A DNA stretch of 64,000 bases from positions 76,015 through 140,014 of the forward strand of contig NW_019773725.1 of the NCBI RefSeq assembly GCF_001039355.2, read 5' to 3'. This stretch comes from Lingula anatina (lineage: Eukaryota; Brachiopoda; Lingulata; Lingulida; Lingulidae). The position numbers and the translations under genes were made by a program. Numbering within the stretch: position 1 is the stretch's first letter; each line of letters opens with the position of its first letter. The notes beneath the pieces are model-generated. The model did no database searches and had not been told where the DNA came from. It saw nothing but the letters and a program-made list of their open reading frames with translations. Shown here piece after piece: positions 26,386 through 38,300 of the stretch.

Positions 26386-29300
26386 CTAAAACAAAGAATG
26401 TCAACATATTATTCATAGTTAATTCTGAGTGAAAATGTGTTCTGTTACTAGTCTGTTTCCTTCAGAAAATCGCAGAGCATCATAAGAATTACTCAATCAT
26501 GATTTCAAAAAACAAAACTAATCTTTTCTCATAACTTGAATGAACAAAGCTGAAATGGAAGTACCATTCCATCTAAAATTACTAATCAAGAGCACATTAA
26601 TTACTGCTTCATGTTGGGCCATCCAAACTAGTTAAACCAATGAGAACAGTTCCTCTTTTTTAAACACCCATTTTATTATGCTTTATAATAAATTTTCTGT
26701 TTATTGTCACCATAGAACATATATAAACACAGCACAATGAAAAATGAACCCAAAGGAAGCCAAATTCAAAGCAATTGGCTCACATCAACATAGTAGCAGT
26801 GGGTGGGACAAAACGAGACTAGATTGGCTACCAAAGGTGGGCTAATCATAAACTTGCTATCATGAACCTATTGACTGGAAACATAGCTTCTGAAAAGCTA
26901 GATAGTGCCGATGTTTTCAAAATACACTGCTTTTAAATAAATAAATAAATTCATTAAAAACTTTTTTTTAAATCACCTGTTGTTGCACCTCTGTGCTAGT
27001 AATAGGCAGTGGTGCTATTCTTGGCCCAGTGGTAACATGGCGGTTCTTGCCACGGCTGGAGGCCCCATTCTTCCCCAGAAACAGGTGGTTGATGGCCACT
27101 GGGGACTCAATCTTTGGCACTAGGGTGGACTTTGTCCTTTCGTGGTGTCTGGCATTGGCAGCTGGAATGACCAAAGAACCTTACTGTGGGCAAACAGACA
27201 TTAAGAAAATCTATACTGTACTCTATAATGTATTACCACGAATATCCTAGCTAGCTGTTTGCTACCAACCTCTCCACATTGAAATCCACTTTAACATTTA
27301 ATTTGTTATTTTAAACCTACCCCCTCCCTGGGCCACAGAGAGATTTTTTCACAATATACTCAGTGACATGTACATTACTATTATAGTTAATTCTGTGCAT
27401 ATTTCTACACTGTGCAAGAAATAAGAAAGAAAGAAATAGTCTGTACTATGAGGCACTAACCCAAAGCAATTACCCACCCAAAAAAGGCATTCGGTTTCTA
27501 TAAAAGTTTAAATTTTATACAACACTAACCCACTTTAAGACCCCAACTTCCCAAAGGGCTTGTAACATTAAAAGTTTTTGACACAGATTGCACATGAATC
27601 TTTTCTAACCATTAAACTGTTTATTGTTGGCTGTCTTACAGTGAGCCTATTCATGTATCTATTCATTTTTTTTACAAGCATACGCATTGTTTGTCTTAGG
27701 GTGCATTCCCAGAGATTTAATTTGATCCAGAGATTTAGATTCAGATCGACCTAACTCCCTGGGGGTTCACGCTAAATTGCAGTCAGCCGAGCGGGCACCA
27801 TAGTTAATTACCCCCTTACAGCTTTTAGTAGGCGGGACAGACGCTTAAGCCAGCTAAGCTGACAGTAATCTAGTGAGCCTCCCCACAGGGACAGATCGAT
27901 CTAAAATCTATGGGAATGGGGTCTTAATGTCTATTCAATGTACATGGTTGTATCTATCCCCTACTTCTCTCTTTATAAAGATATCACTTTGATCTTAAAC
28001 TGGCTTCACTTCCTGCACATAGCGCAGCAGATGTAATTCAAAGCTCTCCCGCATGGCAACAAGTATTTTTAATAAAATGTCTCATAAAATTTTGATCAAC
28101 TCTTCCGCCCACATGACAGACTTCCGAGAATCCAAATTTCATACTGGTAGAGGACAAAGCTGACAATGCAGAGGCACAGCACATTCCATTTTGTTGATAT
28201 GTAACCGAGTTTCTTTACAGAAAGCAAATCCTCAGCTGCATTTAGACTTGAGATTTACTGAATCCTTTTCAGTCAAAATAATATCTGGCATTTCATACAT
28301 CACCATAATACATAACAATTGACTTGACCATGACTTTTTTTGCAAAACTTATTTCAACTTTGAATATTTCGTGTATCTTGCTATGGATATACCTCCTGTA
28401 TGCAATGACTCAATCTTTTCGATAACCAAAAATGAACAATCTGTCAAACACATAATTCTGGGATAATAAAAACTATACTTCTATATAGCATTTTGTGGTA
28501 TTTTGATGCACAGAAAAGAACTGTAAGGGTTGCCTGCTTTTCCATTTTGTTGCTCCCACTCAATAGGAATGTTTTAATTTTAAGATACAGTTTTTGTATA
28601 AAATTCACATTTGCCCCATTGAAAAAATCAAGCCATAACCAGACTAAATTAGTATCTTAATGAATTTGCTGTGTATTTTTCTTACCAAGCTAATATTAGT
28701 ACAATGTACATCTAAATTGCAACGAGCCTTGACCCTGCTCTGCAGCAACTATGAATACAAAATGCCATATTCAGACAAAAGTTCTGTTGAAAAACTGAGA
28801 AAGTCGAATATTACCTTGAAGCATAATATGGGCCTGCCTTTGCCTTTGAAGAAGCTTCTGATACTGTTTCTGTAGCGCACCAAGGTCTGTTGTCATTCTC
28901 TCTGTGTAGGCAGTGTTCTTCACCTGCATAGAGGCATTCTCTGGGTTGGCACCAAATGCTCCTGGTCCGACACTGCTGATGTCAAAGGTCAAACTCGGGG
29001 TCACTCCAAGGTCACCTGATGAAAGGTCAAGTTCAACATAATGTCATTCATAGGCAAAATGTAATTTTGAAAAGAGATGAACAATGAGATGAAGTGGCAA
29101 TTATTTTTGAAACAGGAAATAAAATCCACCACATAAAATGACTTAAATTTCAAGTTAAACACTCTCAATACATGTGGATATATTTGATCCTACATGTAAG
29201 CGAACAAACATTTCCAACAAAGAAGGTTAGTCTTTTTGCATTTAGTAACAAAAAAGTATAAACATATGCTGAGAAACATAAAGGTGTCTTGATATATTCC

Positions 29301-32300
29301 ATATCTCTGAATGATTCACAAATACACACATTTCACATATTATCGACTTCAAGTGCATTACACTAAGCATATCTAGCAAGAATCTGTATGTGTCATATGA
29401 TGTAAAATGCATGATTTATTCACACATTGTAATGTAGCCAGTTATCTTTCTTAAAAACAGGCAGCACTTGGTGACCCTGAACAGAAAAGATTCACTACCT
29501 AGACTGATTACTTAGTAACTACTTGGTCAGAAACTCTTGGCTGATATAAGTGGAGATATTATCATTAAACAATTTATTTATGCTCAACAAAAGATGACAA
29601 AACAACTGAACATTTTACAAAATCATGGAAAAAAATCATTCCTTATGAGACCAAACCTGTTTTTTTCTTTGACCCTTAATCATCTCTTCTTCTAAAACTG
29701 TTTGCTTTTTTATCACTTTTATACCAGTGACAATGAAAAACCTATTTCACAGATATTATCTAGAATTTCAAACTTGATCTTCCAGTAACCAATCCCATTT
29801 TGAGAACAATGTGTATTGGCTAATAACAACCAGTCTTCACTATCATATTTGACATACAAACTTTACCTTTACTAGGAGACCCTTGAGGATTAAATAGCCC
29901 AAAGGCAGAGAAGCAATTTATATTCTCAAAATCCTCCTCCTCAATTTCATCGTCATCGCTGAATATGTGGGCAGAGCTCCGTGTCTTTGCACCCAGACGT
30001 CCTGCATTCATCGCAGCTTGGAAAGGCGTTATATTAAACTCGTACTTCTCTCTCAGCTCAGTGAGACGTGGAAGTGGAAAGGGCGCCATGGCATATATTT
30101 TCTGAAATATTAATATCATGAATAAAATATCAATGTAGGTCTCGTAGCATTTTACCTTCAACTGCAGCCAGTTGAAAAGTGTGGTTTACCTTTTGCGCAA
30201 TGTGGTATAAATATTTTATATTTGTGAGTGCAGACATTCTCCTGTGCAATATGTATGAGCTGGAGGATAGCATGCCATTTTGGCTTTTGAAAAGGAGAGG
30301 GGGGGGTCACATAACTATCCATATGGCCTCAAGGCTTTGCCCTTTCAAATTTAATTGCTCAGATAAGGTTTGTAAGACATTTTTTTTTATCTGGATGCCT
30401 GTAACATTTTTTCTCTGGATGCCTGTAATTGTAAATCATGTCAAGACCCTAATTAGTGCCGTATCACCAAAATACATGATCATTAAAGTCCACTTATTTT
30501 CCTGCTAATTCTTTTCAATTTCTGATAAAAATGACATGACCTAGCTGAAATCAGTAATAATTAAATTATGTGTCAGGCAGATTAAAATTACATTTCAGAT
30601 GTTTGTGCAAAATATTTATCCACTAAGATCCAATGAAATTTCACAGCACACCATATCATGCTACTGCCACTGGCTCATAAAAACTAAATATCTTTTGTAA
30701 TTGCCATGTGGTGTCAATATTAATTGAAATTCAAAGAAAAAAGAAGCCAGAATACAGCTTTTCAGAGTCCCACATGTTATTTCTTAGAAATTGGAATTAA
30801 TCATTCTTCATTATGTTTGCATACAAATTCCAGTCACCCTTATACTCTATCATAATACATACGTGTCATGGCCTCATTAAGGATCTTATTCAAAAATCAG
30901 AATTTGAAGTTCAACTTGTTTATTTTTAAATCTACTTGGAATTATAAGTAAACATAATTTTAAAAAGGTCAAGAGAAAGCAAGTATATATATCCAATGGC
31001 ATAATTTCTAGTGTGTCTTTGATCTTTGCTATCATTTGGTACGACTGGTGGAGGCTCCTGGTGGAAGATGAACCAGTGGAGACATCTATTGACTGTGTTA
31101 TAACTTACCTTTATCAAGGAGTCAGGATCTATGAGATCTGTGTCCAGCATTTCAGAAGTCAGAGATGCCATCATCTGGTAAAACTCATCAGCACTTTGAA
31201 CTGTCATAATTCGTCTGTTAATTGAATAAATATAAATATCAAAATGCTATTAACATTTAAATGTTATATATAATTTAACCTCTTTAAAGTATCTAACCAA
31301 ATGTTTTTATATTTAAGAGTAAATTTACAAATTTAAATTTATAGGACATCCTATAGGACTCCATGGGACTCTATAAGAATTCTACTGAATGTCCTATAGG
31401 ATTAATATCTAGGACATATCTCTCATAGGACCTATTGGATTTTGGGTCAATGTCCTATAGGATGCCCCACTGGACTGTCTGCTAGGTCTATACAAAGACT
31501 TAATGTAATTACTTACTTAGCCAGTTTAGCCCATATCCCCAGTCCAGTCCTCAGCAACACCTCGGACCCCTCCAATAACACGCTGTCCCACACCCTGAGG
31601 ACCGTGGTCTTGGGCAGGCAGGTGGCAAACAGGGTGAGAAACCACTGCATGGTGAACACGTTGGTCAGTGGGGGCTCGTAATTAGCACCTGCAAGGGTAT
31701 ATTGATTTTGTTGTCTGAGCACAGTTTCAAACATCTACCTAGAGAATTATCTTATGGAGAGAATATGAAAGAAATATCTTATTCCATACTTAGATGTTTC
31801 TTTGATATAGTGGGGCTCACACTAGCTTTATTTCATGTCTGAGACAAATTTTGTAATATCAGGATATTTGTGTTTCTTGGCAAATTATTAAAATAAGTGA
31901 AATTCAAATTAATACATCAAAATAAACAAAGTGGTGTTATAAAGTCTTATTTTAATGTAAATAATCTTGTATAACTCTGGATAAAAAGTTGCCCGCAGTG
32001 AAGTACTGACAAAATTATCATACCTACACCAACTGGATTTTTAAATTTTCTTTTTACATCTAATAGCCAATAAANTATGTAGGTCTCGTTGCATTTTACC
32101 TTCAACTGCAGCCAGTTGAAAAGTGTGGTTTACCTTTTGCGCAATGTGGTATAAATATTTTATATTTGTGAGTGCAGACATTCTCCTGTGCAATATGTAT
32201 GAGCTGGAGGATAGCATGCCATTTTGGCTTTTGAAAAGGAGAGGGGGGGGGGGGTCACATAACTATCCATATGGCCTCAAGGCTTTGCCCTTTCAAATTT

Positions 32301-35300
32301 AATTGCTCAGATAAGGTTTGTAAGACTTTTTTTTTATCTGGATGCCTGTAACATTTTTTCTCTGGATGCCTGTAATTGTAAATCATGTTAAGAACCAAAT
32401 TAGTGCTGTATTACAAAAATACATGATCATTAAAGTCCACTTATTTTCCTGCTAATTCTTTTCAATTTCTGATAAAAATGACATGACCTAGCTGAAATCA
32501 GTAATAATTAAATTATGTGTCAGGCAGATTAAAATTACATTTCAGATGTTTGTGCAAAATATTTATCCACTAAGATCCAATGAAATTTCACAGCACACCA
32601 TATCATGCTACTGCCACTGGCTCATAAAAACTAAATATCTTTTTGTAATTGCCATGTGGTGTCAATATTAATTGAAATTCAAAGAAAAAAGAAGTCAGAA
32701 TAATGCTTTTCAGAGTCCCACATGTTATTTCTTAGAAATTGGAATTAATCATTCTTCATTATGTTTGCATACAAATTCCAGTCACCCTTATAATCTATCA
32801 AATACATGCATGTGTCATGGCCTCATTAAGGATCTTATTCAAAAATCAGAATTTGAAGTTCAACTTGTTTATTTTAAAACCTACTCAGAATTATAAGTAA
32901 ACATAATTTTAAAAAGGTCAAGAGAAAGCAAGTATATATATCCAATGGTATAATTTCTATTGTGTCTTTGATCTTTGCTATCATTTGGTACGACTGGTGG
33001 AGGCTCCTGGTGGAAGATGAACCAGTGGAGACATCTATTGACTGTGTTATAACTTACCTTTATCAAGGAGTCAGGATCTATGAGATCTGTGTCCAGCATT
33101 TCAGAAGTCAGAGATGCCATCATCTGGTAAAACTCATCAGCACTTTGAACTGTCATGATTCGCCTGTTAATTAAATAAATATAAATATCAAAATGCTATG
33201 AACATTTAAATGTTATATATAATTTAATCTCTTTAAAGTATCTAACCAAATGTTTTTATATTTAAGAGTAAATTTACACATTAAAAATTTGCAAAAAGTC
33301 AATTTTTCACTTCAATATTATCAAACAGGCTTGATATTTTGTTTAACTGTTGCTGACTTAAACTTCATCTGAAACTTCAAATCAACTTTTCCCCTAATAG
33401 ACGAAATTTCCTATAGGACATCCTATAGGACTCCATGGGACTCTATAAGAATTCTACTGGATGCCCTATAGGATTCATATCTAGGACATATCTCCCATAG
33501 GACCTTATTTGATTTTGGGTCAATTTCCATTAGAATGTCAAATTGGACCTCAAAGAAAATTTTTTCAAGGTCTGTACAAAGACTGCTATTAATACAATTA
33601 CTTACTTAGCCAGTTTAGCCCATATCCCCAGTCCTGTCCTCAGCAACACCTCGGACCCCTCCAGTAACACGCTGTCCCACACCCTGAGGACCGTGGTCTT
33701 GGGCAGGCAGGTGGCAAACAGGGTGAGAAACCACTGCATGGTGAACACATTGGTCAGTGGGGGCTCGTAATTAGCACCTGCAAGGGTATATTGATTTTGT
33801 TGTCTGAGCACAGTTTCAAACATCTACCTAGAGAATTATCTTATGGAGAGAATATGAAAGAAAGATATTATTCCATACTTAGCTGTTTCTTTGATATAGT
33901 GGAGCTCACTCTAGCTTTATTTCATGTCTGAGACAAATTTTGTAAAATCAGGATATTTATGTTTCTTGGCAAATTATTAAAATAAGTGAAATTCAAATTA
34001 ATACATCAAAATAAACAAAAGTGGTGTTATAAAGTCTTATTTTAGAGTAAATAATCTTGTATAACTCTGGATAAAAAGTTGTCCACAGTGAAGTACTGAA
34101 AAAAATTATCATGCCTACACCAACTGGGTTTTTAAATTTTCTTTTTACATCAAATAGCCAATAAATACCACAGTTTTGTGACACCCTTTCTCTCCAAGGA
34201 CAAAACTGTGGTTAACCAACTCCATTTGCAAATGTCAAAAATCTGAACAAAAATGATTCATTTTGCCTGTGGTTTACCTTTTTGCGGTTTGTGTAGGAGT
34301 TTACCTTATCAATTTCTTTTGTAATCATCTAACATATCTGACAAAAAATATCTGTTTGGAAGTCAATCTCATGGCACCTTTTCTTTTTTTATAAGTTCTG
34401 AATGGAAATGATCATTCTTTAAAATGTCTAACTGTGAACACACAACTAATGTCAACACAATAGTTTTCTTTTTCAAAGAACAAAGAACATCCATCAGATT
34501 CAAAGACCAGTTTAGACTTTATCATTGTATAAGTGCTTGCTGACATAGAGAACTGATTCTGAAGGGTTTGAAACTCCGGATAATTGTTACAAGGCAGTTA
34601 CAGAATGCTTCACTTAAACACTGGAATCAGTGATTTTGTAAACAAGTTAATCTAATGATACAACAATCTTTACCATCAAATTTCACACCAATGTATCCAA
34701 CTATCTTCTCTCTGTAACTTAGTCATTAAAACTCGACATGTTTGGGCCATAACACAATGCTTGGGAAAATTTATAAATAAAAGAAAATTAAATTAAAAAA
34801 AAAATAAATAAAGAACACTTATTTCTTCTAGCTTGGTAATCCTTTCATCATACAATTTTTTTCTGTCATTCTAACTAAAGCATAACATAAAAGTTAGAAC
34901 AATAATTTTGTCATTTCAGACAAATAAAACAATAATCCTTATCTTTCACTTCTGAGATCAATTACAAGGAAGAAGTATACATGCCATTACTAAGCTAATT
35001 TGGATCGTGCCCACCCATATGTATTCAATAATGTTGTTGTTCTAAATTTCAAACCTCATCATAGCATATTTCCCATACAATCAACTACTAAATCATAGAA
35101 CTGCAAGGGGATTATTTCTTATTCCCCGCAGAGAATCATCTAAGTGTAAACATTTCCACAGTCAATGCATCTTTTTTTCTCACAAAAAGAAATACCATAT
35201 TGATTGAGTGTGGAAAAGGGCGCATGCATGAGATCAGAAAGGCTTACCCCAGTATTTCATAACTCTGGCAAAAAAGTCATCAAAGGTAATGAAAACTATG

Positions 35301-38300
35301 AGATATAATAATAAGGGTTGTGGCAACATCATGCAACTAATAGTACAAAGAAGCAATACACAATGTTCACAATCAGAAGCAAGCTGGCAAAGAAAAAGCA
35401 AAATGATGAGAGAACAAGGAAAACTCCTGATCTGCAATCAGGCAAGAAACAAAGGCATGAATCTAATCCTTTTCCAGGAAACAATTATGACACTGCCAAG
35501 AAAGTGAGGCTTGTCAGGTCACCATGCCTTGAGGAGGACGGCACAAGTGCAAGTGAACATTTGGGCGATATCAGTCCAGATAAAACCTCACTTTCTATAG
35601 AAGGTATGAGAAAATTCCAAACTATGATAGCTAGTATAGATAAATGCCCCATGTCGTTTGATAACATTTTTGGTCATGTCCGAAGCAAATCGAAGTATCC
35701 ACCACAAACAAATGAATATAAAATCAGGAATCTTAATTTTAACTTTCACACTAAATGAAGTGGATGTATTGCAGAAGGAGAATGAACAATTGAAAGAGAG
35801 AATTAAAGCTATTGAAAACATATGAAATATTAACACTGAGCACCATAAAGTTGTAGATGAGGACTTGTTAGAGATGGAATCAGGCAGCATGAGAGCCAAT
35901 CTCCTCATTTTACAATATTGAGGAAAAACAAATTGACATGCCCACAGAAAGGGAGAAAAATAAGACCCATTATCACTAAATCCAACTTATAAATAGGTAA
36001 AATACTTGTGATGAAAAGCATGTACAGGTTTATAGACAAGAAAAATTCAGTCTGCCTCCACTAGGGTGTTTCAGAACAATTTCCACGTGAAATCGGGTGA
36101 TGATGCAAAGAGTTGTACCCAGTCTTGAAGAAAGCCAAGGCCATGGGGGACAAAACTGCTAAATTGATAGCAGACAATCTTAAAGTAGGAATGAACAGAA
36201 CACAAAGAATAATCAAAGACCCTAGTGAGATACATGTCCCCAGGGTTGCCACCTTTGGATATTTCTCATGTACTCCATTCTTTTCATGAAGAAATATTGG
36301 AGTAGATATGCTATGAGTCGCAAATTGCGTACAGTTGAGGTGATCTGCCTTCAGCAGTGCTACCCAATGTGAAAAGACATGCAATGGATCAAGTAGTTAA
36401 GTCTTTTTTTTCATCAGATTTATATTTTGTCATATGAATTGTTAGTCAGATGCAACAACTGACATTCGAAGGTAAGTATACCAAAAAATGACAAGTCAAC
36501 TTGTGAAAATCAATTCAAATCTGGGTGTTCTTGTCAGTGTCATAGTGGTGGACTTTGTCATTAATGTCACACTCTGCTCATGTATCAGTACATGTATCAC
36601 CCATCAACACTGCATGCCAACAAACAGCCACCATAAATGTTATGAAGAGATGGGAGGAACACATAGGGGTTGATAATGGAAGGGCGTTTAAAGACCTGAT
36701 CATGATGCATTTATAAAAAAATGGAATCTTTCTGGCACTACATTAATACATTAGCTTGATTTGAATTCACTCAGATCCAAAAAACAAGCAGAGCAACTTA
36801 AACAGAATTTTTGCTTTAATTTGAAAATGCATTTGTTGGGGCATGGGGAAAGATAGGGAGGCATAGTTCTGCAATTCGGGAGTTTGTCGTAAAATCCCAT
36901 ATGTCTCCTTACCAGTGCAGTCTTTGGCAGCAGCTTGTAGATAGTCCAAGTGGCGCGACAGGCCAGGGAGTTTCATGCGTAAAAGGTCGCGAAACACCGC
37001 CATGTCCACGGACAAGGAACGAAGGTTGTTGGCAAAGTAACTTGTTGGAAGAACGTGGTCTATCAAATAGATCATCACCTAAAACAAATAAGAAAAATTT
37101 TCATTTTGTGACTGGCATATTTTAACAACATGATTCTGTACTTAACTAAAGTACTGAATGTGCAGTGCATTGTGTATTCAGTAATATTGATTACAGATGG
37201 TTTTTCGGATGCACGAGGCAAAAAGCAAACATCATCCAAATCAGATGAGTTGTGATATCAAAACACACTCAACTTCCATATGCAGCCTGACATTGCAATC
37301 CCACAGTCTCACAAAAACTATTCTACCTCAGTACTGAAAATTAAGATCTGATTCAAATATCTGACAAAGGATATAAATTTTGCACAGAGTATGTTATGTC
37401 TATAAGCAAAATCTTATGCCACTGTGCCTGTAAGGTTATGACAAACGAACAAGTGTATGGCATTTCCTCTTTGTGAAGCTTACCTTCAAAGTATCCCCTT
37501 CTTTTCTTTCCATAACATTCAATATCAAGGCAGCAATGACATTGAATCCCTGGCAGTAGCCAACAGTTTTGTTCCACCTTGCATAGGCCAGGAGCACTCT
37601 TTTCAACACAGCCCTGTCCTGCTCATTATCCTGGCCACTAAAACCACTGCAGCCTGTCCTGTGGAGATCCTGAAATATATGGGATAATATGGATAACTAG
37701 AAAACTAGAGAGGTTATACTAATTCCTGGGTATGCACCACCAGCCTGTCCTGTGGAGATCCTGAAATATATAGGATAACATGGATAACTAGAAAACTAGA
37801 GAGGTTATACTAATTCCTGGGTATGCACCACCAGCCTGTCCTGTGGAGATCCTGAAATATATAGGATAACATGGATAACTAGAAAACTAGAGAGGTTATA
37901 CTAATTCCTGGGTATGCACCACCAGCCTGTCCTGTGGAGATCCTGAAATATATAGGATAACATGGATAACTAGAAAACTAGAGAGGTTATACTAATTCCT
38001 GGGTATGCACCACCAGCCTGTCCTGTGGAGATCCTGAAATATGTGGGATAATTTTGTTAATTAGAGGATACAGAAAGGTAATACTGCCTCTTGGTATGTA
38101 CTGGTATTAGCAGGTTTAGGATAGTGGTCTCTCAGGTCACTAGCGTCTAAGAAATCTACTGATTCAAAGCAGACATTGTGGTCAATTTGTGGACAAATTT
38201 ACATATTAATTTTATACTCAATCAAGTTTACATGTTTGGTACTAGGTCAGTGGTAGAAATGGCAGATTGTAATATGCCAGGCTATGTTAACTGTATCACT

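Larger units (their letters stand above)
30133..32074. repeat. Duplicated genomic segment, copy A (exons 6-7 of TBC1D30 plus introns)
   Basis: This segment is repeated, same orientation, at 32077-34165. Copy A ends ...AGCCAATAAA immediately before a single N at 32075, and copy B starts right after it. Coding differences are three silent changes in exon 6 and two in exon 7; introns differ by scattered substitutions and indels. An assembly duplication of two haplotypes is the likeliest explanation; a very recent tandem duplication is the alternative. Confidence 0.9.
32077..34165. repeat. Duplicated genomic segment, copy B
   Basis: Second copy of 30133-32074, about 147 bp longer, mostly from an extra roughly 125 bp at about 33290-33410 that copy A lacks. 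It continues into unique DNA at 34166. Both copies contain several TCCTATAGGA-like palindromes between the two exons. Confidence 0.9.

Noticed and set aside
30179-30508. 109-codon + strand open frame
   Set aside because: It lies in intron sequence of the duplicated segment, and its counterpart in the other copy is disrupted by indels, so it is not under coding constraint.
31109-33777. Mutually exclusive alternative exons as a biological system
   Set aside because: The two copies encode identical protein and meet at an N, so an assembly duplication explains them better.
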